From Hyphomicrobium_A sp963759735 (GTDB lineage: Bacteria; Pseudomonadota; Alphaproteobacteria; Rhizobiales; Hyphomicrobiaceae), in NCBI GenBank assembly GCA_963759735.1, contig CAVXAF010000012.1:124001-188000 (forward strand): a DNA stretch of 64,000 nucleotides. The letters are read 5' to 3'. Below the pieces are notes generated by a model that was not told the origin of the DNA, ran no database searches, and saw nothing but the letters and a program-made list of their open reading frames with translations. The translations under genes were made by a program, and so were the position numbers. Positions 25,318 through 32,883 of the stretch are shown here, in pieces. The first letter of the stretch is position 1. The number at the start of each line of letters is the position of its first letter.

Positions 25318-26019
25318 ATGTTGACGCTTCGCAGAGCCGAGGAACGCGGCCGCGCCAATTTCGGCTGGCTCGACAGCCGCCACAGCTTCTCGTTCGGCTC
25401 CTACTTCGACGAGAAGCACATGGGCTTTGGCCCGCTGCGCGTCATCAACGATGACCGTGTCGCCGGCGGCGGCGGCTTTCCCGCCCATCCGCACGCCGAC
25501 ATGGAAATCGTCTCCTACGTTCTGGAGGGCGCGCTCGAGCACAAGGACAGCCTCGGCACCGGCTCGGTCGTGCGTCCTGGCGACGTGCAGCGCATGTCGG
25601 CCGGCAGCGGGGTAAGGCACTCGGAGTTCAATGCCTCCAAGAGCGATCCGGTACACTTCCTGCAGATCTGGATCGTGCCGGAGAAGAAGGGGCTCGAGCC
25701 GAGCTACGAGCAGAAGACCTTCACCGCGGACGACAAGCGCGGCAGGCTGCGCCTCGTGGGCTCACGCGATGGCCGCGAGGGCTCGGTGACCATTCACCGC
25801 GACGTCGACTTCTATGCCACGGTGCTCGCCGACGGTGATGCGGTCACGCACGAGGTGAAGGCGGGGCGTGTCGCCTGGGTGCAGGTCGCGAGCGGTTCGG
25901 CGCGGCTCAACGGTGAGCAGCTTCACCCTGGGGACGGCGTCGCGATCGAGGAGGCCGGAAAGCTCGAACTCGCCGGTACGTCGGACAGCGAAGTGCTCGT
26001 GTTCGACATGGCGGCTTAA
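25318..26019 (+). CDS. Pirin family protein (YhhW-like)
   Basis: A 233-residue bicupin. The N-terminal cupin has the metal-binding pattern FPAHPHADMEIVSYVLEG (about 53-70) and RMSAGSGVRHSEFN (about 93-106), the His-x-His and distal His ligands of pirins. Members include quercetin 2,3-dioxygenase activity in E. coli YhhW, but physiological substrates are unclear. ATG 25318 (MLTLRRAEERGRANFGWLDSRHSFSFG) matches the family N-terminus. It is divergent from a LysR gene and is followed by a terminator-like hairpin. Confidence 0.93.
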   Translation: MLTLRRAEERGRANFGWLDSRHSFSFGSYFDEKHMGFGPLRVINDDRVAGGGGFPAHPHADMEIVSYVLEGALEHKDSLGTGSVVRPGDVQRMSAGSGVRHSEFNASKSDPVHFLQIWIVPEKKGLEPSYEQKTFTADDKRGRLRLVGSRDGREGSVTIHRDVDFYATVLADGDAVTHEVKAGRVAWVQVASGSARLNGEQLHPGDGVAIEEAGKLELAGTSDSEVLVFDMAA

Positions 26020-26029
26020 TGCTGCACAA

Positions 26030-26055
26030 GGCCGGTCATCGCAAGGTGACCGGCC
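26030..26055 (+). terminator. Hairpin terminator after the pirin gene
   Basis: Perfect 9-base stem GGCCGGTCA / TGACCGGCC with an 8-base loop, followed by ATATTT, 10 bases after the pirin stop. Confidence 0.75.
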
Positions 26056-26203
26056 ATATTTGGTCGCGCAATGAAGCCAACGGCTTGCGAGCAGGTCGCC
26101 CAACCCGCGCACGTACGCCTCATAAGCAATGCACTTATTCTTCGTTTGCCGGGCAAACAGCGCAGCCTAGTTTCGCCATTCCTCATTCGCAGTGGGACAG
26201 GCA

Positions 26204-26467
26204 ATGAACGGCAAGCGCATCTGGCACCCCTTCGCCTTCACGTCCCGCAATACGCGCACATTTCGCGTCTCGTTTCTCGTGGCCGAGGAGGCGACGTGGG
26301 ACCATCGCTTTCATGATCTCGACGGCAACGAGATTGAGGCCGGCGGCCTCAACCTCACGCGCACGGAGCTGCGCTTGATCCAGGTCGGCTGCGACGGCGC
26401 CGTGAACGCCGCGCCTGCCCTCCCGCCGGTGTCGACATGGGCGGCAGCAATGCAGGCTTCTGCGTAA
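26204..26467 (+). CDS. Short hypothetical protein, 87 residues
   Basis: ATG 26204 opens an 87-residue frame: MNGKRIWHPFAFTSRNTRTF, then FLVAEEATWDHRFHDLDGNEIEAGGLNL and an Ala-rich tail. The composition is protein-like with mixed charged and aromatic residues and there is no membrane segment. A modest GGGACA lies upstream. No family is recognised, and it stands alone between two hairpins. It may be a real short gene, but confidence is limited. Confidence 0.45.
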   Translation: MNGKRIWHPFAFTSRNTRTFRVSFLVAEEATWDHRFHDLDGNEIEAGGLNLTRTELRLIQVGCDGAVNAAPALPPVSTWAAAMQASA

Positions 26468-26557
26468 GGCCGCGCACAGCCGACGAACATGGCTCACAGC
26501 CTACGCCTCGCTGCCGCGCGCCGTCGCACGGATCTCGATCTCACCAGAATTCGAAAA

Positions 26558-26589
26558 ACCCCGCACGGCGTCCGAGGACCGTGCGGGGT
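26558..26589 (-). terminator. Rho-independent terminator (minus strand)
   Basis: Perfect 11-base stem ACCCCGCACGG / CCGTGCGGGGT with a 10-base loop. On the minus strand it is followed by TTTTC, so it terminates transcripts from the gene at 26676-26906. Confidence 0.85.
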
Positions 26590-26675
26590 CACACTCCGCT
26601 AGGGGCGGAGATGGGCCGTTAACAGACCTGCCTGCAGCCACAGGCAAGGCGAGTGTCAGCGGCCCGATCGGATTC

Positions 26676-26906
26676 TCAGACGTATTCCAGCTCCGGAACC
26701 CTCGCGTTGCGCGACACGGGCGGACGTTTGGCACCGTGAGCGAGCGCCGCACGATGCGCCGCCTGGGCGGTTGCGAACTTCTTGCCGTCGAGGGAACGGA
26801 ACGCACTGTTTGCCGAATGGAACTGGAAGGAGGCTTCTCCCTCCTCGCGCACGACGATACCAACGGCATCGCTGCCGATTTCGATGATGTAGGCCTGTGA
26901 AGACAT
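26676..26906 (-). CDS. Conserved small hypothetical protein, 76 residues
   Basis: A 76-residue soluble protein: AYIIEIGSDAVGIVVREEGEASFQFHSAN followed by SLDGKKFATAQAAHRAALAHG. This layout (a short beta-rich half with an R-E-x-G-E-x-x-F-x-F pattern, then an alpha helix) recurs in small Hyphomicrobiales proteins of unknown function. ATG 26906 has GAGGTGA five bases upstream. A perfect 8-base hairpin abuts that site, and a 29-residue Cys-ending leader-like ORF lies further upstream, so expression may be controlled in the 5' leader. A T-run terminator follows 87 bases after the stop. Confidence 0.65.
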   Translation of the reverse strand: MSSQAYIIEIGSDAVGIVVREEGEASFQFHSANSAFRSLDGKKFATAQAAHRAALAHGAKRPPVSRNARVPELEYV

Positions 26907-26919
26907 GCAGGTCACCTCG

Positions 26920-26990
26920 CGTCGGTCAACGACCGACGTTCCTTTGCATTGCTTGAATGACGGTTTTGCGGGCGCGGCGCTCAGCGCCGC
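26920..26990 (-). promoter_or_regulatory. Leader region with two hairpins
   Basis: Two perfect stems lie between a 29-residue ORF and the gene at 26906: GCGGCGC/GCGCCGC with a 3-base loop at 26974-26990, five bases after the ORF stop, and CGTCGGTC/GACCGACG with a 3-base loop at 26920-26938, directly next to the ribosome site. This is the layout of an attenuator or translation-controlled leader. Confidence 0.5.
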
Positions 26991-26995
26991 CTAGC

Positions 26996-27085
26996 TTAGC
27001 TGCAACAGCACATGCAACGGGAGAGGCTCATCCGGCGGCTGAGCTGCGGGGGACGGTCATTTGTCGAATGCACGACGCTTGCCAT
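26996..27085 (-). CDS. Putative 29-residue Cys-ending leader peptide
   Basis: ATG 27085 is preceded by AAGGAG at seven bases, one of the best ribosome sites in the window. The 29-residue frame ends SLSRCMCCCS before TAA at 26996, with four of the last six codons for Cys. A GC hairpin begins five bases after the stop, and a second hairpin covers the start region of the next gene. Cys-rich leader peptides control sulfur genes in other bacteria, but the gene downstream here is not a known sulfur gene. Coding is inferred from the ribosome site and layout only. Confidence 0.4.
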   Translation of the reverse strand: MASVVHSTNDRPPQLSRRMSLSRCMCCCS

Positions 27086-27387
27086 GGTTGTTCTCCTTGG
27101 AGCAGATGCCGTGCGTTGAAACACGGCAGCTTAGCGTTTGGTTTCGCGGCGCAAACTTGCTCTGCAAATCACCGCGGCCGGCGTGGACCGACGCTCCGAT
27201 AGATGGGGGCTCGGGTGGCAATCGTCAAATACGAAGAGATGCATACGTTATAAGCTGCTGCGCGCGCGTGGTTGCAGCCGCTGGCCGTTAACCTCCGTGT
27301 GCAGATAATCCAAGATGGACATCGAAAAAGTTTCGTGCGGTAGACCGGGCGATAATCTCAAGCCCGCGCCGCCTTCGCGCTGCCAGC
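27086..27387. other. Intergenic region downstream of tonB
   Basis: About 300 bases between the putative leader ORF and the tonB stop. No gene is supported. It should contain the tonB operon terminator and the promoter of the leader/small-protein unit, but no T-run hairpin or clear promoter is seen. Confidence 0.4.
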
Positions 27388-28206
27388 TCAGCGCTTAATG
27401 CGGAACTGAATGGGCAGCGACAAGTGGATTGTCAGGTCGGGAACGTCCGTCGGTGGCGACGGGAAGGGGCTCGCACGATTCAGGACCTCGATTGCCTCTT
27501 CATCGAGGAGCGTCGAGCCTGAAGTCTTGTCCAGGCGGGCGTTGATCACTTTGCCTGACCGATCCAGCGTGAACGACACGTTGGCGACGCCTTCCTCCCC
27601 GTTCTTGCGCGCGACGTGCGGATACTTCTTGTGCTTGTTGAGGTGGAAGATGAGCGACTTCTGCCAGCTCATCGTGGCGGCGGAAGGCTTCGTCGAAACG
27701 CCCTGCTTGGGCGCTGCCGGCTTCTCGGCGGGCGGGGCCTCGATCGGCGGCGGCGCGGCGGTTTCCGATGCAGCGGCGGATGCCTGCGGGACGGCGTTCT
27801 GCTCCGGACGCGGGTCCTCCTTGGCTTCCTCGTCGTCGACCTCCTCGATCGGCTTTTGTTTCTCGACGACCACCTCCGGGTTGGGGGCCAGCGGCGCCTC
27901 ATCGACCTTCGGGGTTTCGATCTCGGACTTCTCCTTGACCTCCTCGGTCGGCGCGACGGCAGCGGCAGCCTCTTCGGCGCGCTGACCGATGGCGAGGTTC
28001 ACGGGCTCGGTGGGCGGCGCGACGGGTGCTGGCGCCAGCTCCACCAGGAATACGCCGGCTTCTTCCTCGCTCGCGTCGTCCTCCGGCCATTTGACGAGCG
28101 CCAATGCGCCGGCGGCAGCGTGGGCAGAAACCATGAGCATCGCGGCCAAAAGCCAGCGGCGCAGGCGCGCTCCCGAACCCTCGAGGAATTCCAGGTGTGC
28201 GATCAT
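27388..28206 (-). CDS. tonB: TonB family energy transducer
   Basis: A 272-residue protein anchored by an N-terminal membrane helix (WLLAAMLMVSAHAAAGALALV, about 18-38). A long Pro/Glu/Ala-rich periplasm-spanning region follows, then the TonB C-terminal domain (SLIFHLNKHKKYPHVARKNGEEGVANV, about 184-210) with the YP motif and the end stretch RASPFPSPPTDVP. It carries proton-motive energy from ExbB-ExbD to outer-membrane receptors. The ATG overlaps the exbD stop by four bases (ATGA), making one operon exbB-exbD-tonB. No TonB-dependent receptor is in the window. Acidic EEA/EVDDEE runs are notable but common. Confidence 0.94.
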   Translation of the reverse strand: MIAHLEFLEGSGARLRRWLLAAMLMVSAHAAAGALALVKWPEDDASEEEAGVFLVELAPAPVAPPTEPVNLAIGQRAEEAAAAVAPTEEVKEKSEIETPKVDEAPLAPNPEVVVEKQKPIEEVDDEEAKEDPRPEQNAVPQASAAASETAAPPPIEAPPAEKPAAPKQGVSTKPSAATMSWQKSLIFHLNKHKKYPHVARKNGEEGVANVSFTLDRSGKVINARLDKTSGSTLLDEEAIEVLNRASPFPSPPTDVPDLTIHLSLPIQFRIKR

Positions 28207-28712
28207 GGTGCCGGCGGTGCTGGGGGCGCTGAGGCTGGCGTCGGTTGGGCTGACTCAGCGGCGGGCGCTGCAGCGCTGGGCGCGGGGGCGGTGCTGGGGA
28301 CCGGCGGGCCTTCGAGGCCAACCAGAGCCACCTTCAGATATCCCGCAGCCCGTAGCGTATCCATCAGGCGGACGAGTTCGCCATACGGCACCGCCTTGTC
28401 GGCGCGCAGGAACACGCGCTTGTTGCGATCGCTCTGCGTCTGCGCATCAAGCGCAGGACCAAGGCCGCCCCACAGCACCGTATCATTGCCGACGGCGAGC
28501 GACAGGTCCGCTTTGAGAGTCAGGTAGAGCGGCTTGTCCGGCTTGGACGCCGGCTGCGCCGACGATACCGGCAGTTCGACGGGAACATCGACCGTCGACA
28601 GCGGCGCTACGACCATGAAGATGATCAGCAGCACGAGCATCACGTCGATGAACGGCGTGACGTTGATCTCGTGGGTTTCCGCGATGTCGTCGTCTTGCAG
28701 GCCGCCAGCCAT
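28203..28712 (-). CDS. exbD: Biopolymer transporter ExbD
   Basis: A 169-residue protein with one N-terminal membrane helix containing the essential Asp (INVTPFIDVMLVLLIIFMVVAPL, about 16-38). A periplasmic domain follows (RVFLRADKAVPYGELVRLMDTLRAAGYLKVALV), then a Pro/Ala-rich tail of about 35 residues that is longer than in E. coli. It forms the proton channel with ExbB and energises TonB. It starts four bases after the exbB stop and overlaps the tonB start, so the three genes are one transcription unit. Confidence 0.95.
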   Translation of the reverse strand: MAGGLQDDDIAETHEINVTPFIDVMLVLLIIFMVVAPLSTVDVPVELPVSSAQPASKPDKPLYLTLKADLSLAVGNDTVLWGGLGPALDAQTQSDRNKRVFLRADKAVPYGELVRLMDTLRAAGYLKVALVGLEGPPVPSTAPAPSAAAPAAESAQPTPASAPPAPPAP

Positions 28713-28715
28713 GGG

Positions 28716-29852
28716 CTACTCCGCCGCTCTCAGCTCAGGACGCACGCCGCGATCGAAATCGCGCGACAGAAGGCACAGCACGGCGACGGACGCATCGCCG
28801 ACCAGCGCCTTGTAGCCGCCGATGGCGCGCGCAAAGTGATTGTAGATCATCACCGCGGGGATGGCGGCGACCAGTCCGAAAGCGGTTGCAAGCAAAGCCT
28901 CGGCGATGCCCGGTGCAACGATGGCGAGATTGGTCGTCTGCGCCTCGGAGATACCGATGAAGGAGTTCATGATGCCCCACACTGTACCGAAAAGGCCGAC
29001 GAACGGCGCGGTAGAGCCGATGGTGGCGAGAATGCCGGTGCCGCGATTGATGTCGCGGCCGGCCGCGAGTTCCACCCGCTGCAAGCGCGCCGCCACGCGT
29101 TCCTTGATGGCGTACTTGTCGGCGACGTCCCAGGAAGCGCGTGTTTCGGCAATGGCGGCGCGCAGCATTGCAGGCACCGCGCCGCGCTGGGTGTCGACGA
29201 GGCTCGCCGCTTCACCGATGGAGTTTGCCACGTTGAGCTTAGCCAGCGCCTTGCGTACCCGGCGCCTAGCCGCGGCCAGTTCGATGCTCTTCGCCAGCCA
29301 CACCGTCCAGGTGATGACCGATGCCAGGATCAGTCCGACCATCACCGATTTAACGACGAGGTCGGCCTGCATGAACATACTCCACGGCGACAAGTCGCGC
29401 GGGAGCTTCTCGGCGTTGACGAGGGTCGACGGCGTCGGAGTCGATGCGGGCGGCTGCGCCGTCCCCGGCATGGCGACGTCCCCGGCAGCATCGCTGGGTG
29501 AAAGCGGGGCGGCGGGGGTCTCGGCGGCGGTCGGTGAAACTGCCGGCGCCATCGACGGCGTCGAAGGGGTTGGCGCTGCCGTCGTCGGCGCTGCAGGCGT
29601 ATCTGGCGTGGCTGCGAGTGGCGTCGTGGGCTGAGACGCACTCGGCGATGCGGCGGGAGGGGTCACGGAGGTCGGTGCCGACGTCGACGCGCCAGGAGCC
29701 GGGCTGGCCGGGTCGGTGGCCGCAGGGGCCGTCGATGGTGTCGGAGCGGTTGCCTCCTGCGCCTGCGCGGCGACAGAGCCCGCAAGGATCAACGCCATCA
29801 CGGCGCAGACAAGATTAGACACGTTCAAAAGTCGCAGGTGAGGATGAGACAT
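28716..29852 (-). CDS. exbB: Tonb-system proton channel ExbB, long alphaproteobacterial form
   Basis: A 378-residue ExbB with a signal peptide (LVCAVMALILAGSVAAQA), then about 110 residues very rich in Pro, Ala, Thr and Ser, then the MotA/TolQ/ExbB channel domain: first helix VKSVMVGLILASVITWTVWLA, later GTGILATIGSTAPFVGLFGTVWGIMNSF and EALLATAFGLVAAIPAVMIYNHF. The long N-terminal extension is typical of Hyphomicrobiales ExbB. ATG 29852 is chosen as it starts the signal peptide; ATG 29894 is an alternative with a purine-rich AAGG upstream. It is the first gene of the exbB-exbD-tonB operon. Confidence 0.93.
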   Translation of the reverse strand: MSHPHLRLLNVSNLVCAVMALILAGSVAAQAQEATAPTPSTAPAATDPASPAPGASTSAPTSVTPPAASPSASQPTTPLAATPDTPAAPTTAAPTPSTPSMAPAVSPTAAETPAAPLSPSDAAGDVAMPGTAQPPASTPTPSTLVNAEKLPRDLSPWSMFMQADLVVKSVMVGLILASVITWTVWLAKSIELAAARRRVRKALAKLNVANSIGEAASLVDTQRGAVPAMLRAAIAETRASWDVADKYAIKERVAARLQRVELAAGRDINRGTGILATIGSTAPFVGLFGTVWGIMNSFIGISEAQTTNLAIVAPGIAEALLATAFGLVAAIPAVMIYNHFARAIGGYKALVGDASVAVLCLLSRDFDRGVRPELRAAE

Positions 29853-29921
29853 GCTGCCGAATTCTGATGCGATTGCGAGGACCCTTCGACCCATAGGTTA
29901 TACCTTACTATGCATGTCAAG

Positions 29922-29933
29922 TTTGAAATCAAA
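29922..29933. promoter_or_regulatory. Palindrome TTTGAAATCAAA upstream of exbB
   Basis: A 12-base palindrome-like element (TTTGA-AA-TCAAA, perfect arms) about 70 bases upstream of the exbB start, in an AT-rich stretch that also contains TTGACA on the minus strand. Operons of this kind are usually iron-controlled, so an iron-regulator site is possible. It does not match a Fur or Irr consensus that I can state with confidence. Confidence 0.35.
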
Positions 29934-30098
29934 TGTGCGACAATGCCATCGGAGACAAGGGGGCGCTCCGCTCCTGGCCCTGGTTCAGGAAACGCGACGC
30001 CGACCAACATCAGAAGTAGTTGGCGCAACTTAGACGGCCGTCCCGCAGGCGGATATTCCGGGGCTTGGCAGCGGCGGCAGCCGTATTATCTTAGGCGC

Positions 30099-30497
30099 AT
30101 GAGCGAAAAACCGATGCCGCAAGACGACGAGGCTTGGCGCCAGCAATTGACGCCGGAGCAATACCGCGTGCTGCGTGAAAAGGGCACCGAGCCCCCGTTT
30201 ACCGGAGAATATCTGCACACTGAAGAGGACGGCACCTTTACCTGCGCCGCCTGTGGCAATCCGCTGTTCGCTTCGGATGCAAAATTCGATTCCGGAACCG
30301 GCTGGCCGTCGTTTGACGAGGCGCTGCCGGGCGCGGTCGCGTGCCAAACCGATGGCTCGCACGGCATGGCTCGCACCGAGATCACCTGCGCGCGATGCGG
30401 GTCGCACCTGGGCCACGTGTTCGACGATGGTCCCACGGCGAGCGGCAAGCGCTATTGCATCAACTCGGTGTGCCTCAATCTCGAAGAGCCGAAATGA
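30099..30497 (+). CDS. msrB: Peptide-methionine (R)-S-oxide reductase MsrB
   Basis: A 132-residue MsrB, which reduces the R-epimer of methionine sulfoxide in proteins. The zinc-binding CxxC pairs are CAACG (near 49) and CARCG (near 98). The SGTGWPSFDEAL stretch and the catalytic Cys in YCINSVCLNL near the C-terminus are all present; the resolving partner is probably thioredoxin. There is no signal peptide, so it is cytoplasmic. ATG 30099 is the family start; the frame is open upstream to 29910 without support. It is convergent with the molybdoenzyme operon at 30516. Confidence 0.96.
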   Translation: MSEKPMPQDDEAWRQQLTPEQYRVLREKGTEPPFTGEYLHTEEDGTFTCAACGNPLFASDAKFDSGTGWPSFDEALPGAVACQTDGSHGMARTEITCARCGSHLGHVFDDGPTASGKRYCINSVCLNLEEPK

Positions 30498-30515
30498 TCC
30501 GCTAAACCCGGCGTA

Positions 30516-31283
30516 TCAGATGCCGGCGTACCACTCGTAGCCGAGATCCTCCCAGAAACCGCCGCGACCACCGCGGATCATTGCGAAGCTCGATACCGCC
30601 TCGATGTGCTGCACGTACTTGGCATGCTTGTAGCCGAGTTGACGTTCCACGCGCAGGCGTATCGGCGCACCATACGGCTCGGTGAGTGCGGCGCCGTTCA
30701 TGTCGTAGGCGAGTATCGTCTGTGGGTGGAAGGCGTCGATCAGGTCGATGCTCTCGTAGTACTTGCCGTTGCGTCCCATCGTGTCGGCGCAATGCAGCAC
30801 GAGATAACGCGCCTCGGGTTTCAGGCCGACACTCTGCAATAGAGGCGCCATCTGTGCACCGGTCCACTTGCCGATGGCGCTCCAGCCCTCGACGCAGTCG
30901 TGGCGAGTTATCTGAGTGCGCGAGGGTAGCTTGCGCAAATCTGCCAGGCTCAGAGACGCCGGCCGCTCGACAAGGCCGTTGATCTCGAGCCGCCAGTCCG
31001 CAAAGCCGCCCTGCTTGGATTGCTGGTAGGCAGCATCGGCGATGGATGTCGAGCCGTTGGCCTTGAAATGCTGTGACAGATCGGCCTCTGTGTACTCGCG
31101 CGCCAGCGAGCGTTTTGAAAGCACCATGCGCTGTGCGCGCTCGGTGAGCCCCTCGGTCGACTGGAGGACGTCGCGAAACGTCGGCGATTGCGAAAGCTGA
31201 TCGCAGCCGCCGAGCAGGGCGGCGCCACCGACAGTGGCGCTACGGATGAGGAAGCCGCGGCGGCTCAGCCGATCACTTGCCAT
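30516..31283 (-). CDS. Exported molybdopterin-dependent oxidoreductase (sulfite oxidase / MsrP fold)
   Basis: A 255-residue protein with a Tat signal (SRRGFLIRSATVGGAALLGG, residues about 6-25) ending in a lipobox-like LGGC, so it is exported folded and may be lipid-anchored. The sulfite-oxidase fold has the Mo-ligand Cys in TRHDCVEGWSAIGKWTG near 125. Later IRLRVERQLGYKHAKYV and the closing GFWEDLGYEWYAG are typical. ATG 31283 has GGAGGAGGTG upstream and overlaps the cytochrome b gene by 11 bases. MsrP (periplasmic methionine sulfoxide reductase) is one possible function; sulfite or another S-oxide is equally possible. Confidence 0.88.
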   Translation of the reverse strand: MASDRLSRRGFLIRSATVGGAALLGGCDQLSQSPTFRDVLQSTEGLTERAQRMVLSKRSLAREYTEADLSQHFKANGSTSIADAAYQQSKQGGFADWRLEINGLVERPASLSLADLRKLPSRTQITRHDCVEGWSAIGKWTGAQMAPLLQSVGLKPEARYLVLHCADTMGRNGKYYESIDLIDAFHPQTILAYDMNGAALTEPYGAPIRLRVERQLGYKHAKYVQHIEAVSSFAMIRGGRGGFWEDLGYEWYAGI

Positions 31284-32118
31284 GGGGCACCTCCTCCGGA
31301 TCGATCGCATAGCGTCCCGTGATCATCGAGCGGATGTTGTTCCAGGCGCCCGATGCGAACACCATCGCCACGTGGACGATGACGAAAAGCGTGATGCCGG
31401 TGGCGCACAAGAAGTGGATGGTGCGCGCCGACTGGCGGCCGCCGAACACATCGAGCATGAACGGGAATGCCGCGTTCATTGCGGGCGACATGGTGAGCCC
31501 GGTCAGCACGACCAGCGGCAGCAGGCCAAAGATCACGGCGAGGTACGCGAGCTTCTGCAACACGTTGTAGCTCTTGGCTTCCTCGCCGCGCGGAAAGCGG
31601 AAACGGATGTGCTCCCAGGTCGATTGGCCGATGTGGCGCAATTGGCTGCGCGTCGGCGCCAAGTCGCGGCGTACATGACCGCTCCAGGCGGCATAGAGGA
31701 GATAGGCGAGACCGTTGAGCACCAACAGCCAGGCGAAGAAGAAGTGCCAAAGTCGCCCGGTGGCGAGATCGCGATACGACGGGATCGTGATCCAGCTCGG
31801 AAAGCCGCGGCCTTCGAGTTCGCCGTTTGCGCCGCGCGACAAGCCCAGCACGCCTGTGGTGTCGAAAGAGGTTGAACCGATGGTGGTGACGCCGGCATAG
31901 CTTCCATCCGCACGCTGCACGGCCCTCATGCTCAGCACCGCGCGCTCCGGTGTCGACTTCTCGCCGAAGTACAAAGTCGGATGGGCGTTGAAGATCTGGA
32001 GGCCGCTGAGCAGCAGCACCAGGAGGCAGAACGCATTGACCCAATGGGTGATGCGCACGGCGAGCGCGTGGCGGTAGATGATCTCCGTGCCTGGCGGCGT
32101 GATGACTGCACTGACCAT
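31273..32118 (-). CDS. Cytochrome b/b6-domain membrane protein
   Basis: A 281-residue integral membrane protein with four helices, a b561/di-heme type electron donor. Candidate haem ligands are His in YRHALAVRITHWVNAFCLL (about 16-34), in RLWHFFFAWLLVLNG (near 122), and in IHFLCATGITLFVIVHVAMVF (about 236-256). A periplasmic loop of about 70 residues follows the first helix. It directly precedes and overlaps the Tat-exported molybdoenzyme gene, so it very likely passes quinol electrons to it. It differs from MsrQ, which is a ferric-reductase-type protein. Confidence 0.87.
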   Translation of the reverse strand: MVSAVITPPGTEIIYRHALAVRITHWVNAFCLLVLLLSGLQIFNAHPTLYFGEKSTPERAVLSMRAVQRADGSYAGVTTIGSTSFDTTGVLGLSRGANGELEGRGFPSWITIPSYRDLATGRLWHFFFAWLLVLNGLAYLLYAAWSGHVRRDLAPTRSQLRHIGQSTWEHIRFRFPRGEEAKSYNVLQKLAYLAVIFGLLPLVVLTGLTMSPAMNAAFPFMLDVFGGRQSARTIHFLCATGITLFVIVHVAMVFASGAWNNIRSMITGRYAIDPEEVPHGK

Positions 32119-32152
32119 ATGGTCACCTTTCCTGCCCGATCCTAGCGGATGG

Positions 32153-32875
32153 CTAGTAACGAGTGGTTATTTCCGTGAGCCAGGCTGGCGAAGCCTCGAC
32201 TAAGACCGCTTCAAGACGCTTGTCGAGCCCGCTGACGATCAAAAGTCCGAGGACGATGAGCAGTCCGCCGAGCGCGGCTTTGCCCGTCTTTCCAGCGTTC
32301 AAGAGTTGTCCGCGCCAGCGCATCAACGTTTCGCGCGACAAGAGCCCGAGGAGCAGCAGCGGCAAGGCTGCGCCGACGCCGAACGCCAGCATCACGACTG
32401 CGACCTGCCCCAGGCTCTCGCCCTGCGCTGCAAGCACCGAGGCGGCGCCGAGCGTCGGTCCGACGCACGGGCTCCAAACGGCTCCGAGCAGCAGGCCGAG
32501 AGAGAACTGCCCCGAGAGGCCGCCCGTCTCGATGCCGCCGAATCGCTCATCGGCCCATCCGCTGATCGGCGCCGCAACCGCCGCAAGCTGCGTCTGCATC
32601 TGCGGCACCAGAAGGATGACACCGATGCCGATCAGGATCATGGCGGCGATGATGCGAAAGATGCTCGCGTCTAGACCGATCCCGTAGCCGATGGTGGCGA
32701 CGAACAGGCCGATGACCACGAACGACAGCGCGACGCCGGAGGCTAGCGCTACAGGTCCCAGGCGATGCTCGCTCGTTGCCGCGACGAGGATGACCGGCAG
32801 GAGCGGCAGCACGCACGGCGAGAGCGTCGAGAGCAGCCCGGCGAGGAAGGCGAATATTGTGCTGCCGAGAAGCAT
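32153..32875 (-). CDS. CcdA/DsbD-type transmembrane thiol transporter
   Basis: A 240-residue protein with six membrane segments and the two conserved Cys-Pro motifs STLSPCVLPLLP (about 16-27) and GAVWSPCVGPTLG (about 132-144), which move reducing equivalents from cytoplasmic thioredoxin to periplasmic acceptors. It is between an exported thioredoxin-like protein (eight bases upstream) and the cytochrome b/molybdoenzyme pair (34 bases downstream). Classical CcdA serves cytochrome c maturation; here the operon suggests a dedicated partner. Confidence 0.9.
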   Translation of the reverse strand: MLLGSTIFAFLAGLLSTLSPCVLPLLPVILVAATSEHRLGPVALASGVALSFVVIGLFVATIGYGIGLDASIFRIIAAMILIGIGVILLVPQMQTQLAAVAAPISGWADERFGGIETGGLSGQFSLGLLLGAVWSPCVGPTLGAASVLAAQGESLGQVAVVMLAFGVGAALPLLLLGLLSRETLMRWRGQLLNAGKTGKAALGGLLIVLGLLIVSGLDKRLEAVLVEASPAWLTEITTRY

Positions 32876-32883
32876 GGGTGTGC

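Noticed and set aside
26957..27202. An 81-residue plus-strand frame over the leader region
   Set aside because: No ribosome site or recognisable protein; the minus-strand leader layout explains the region better.
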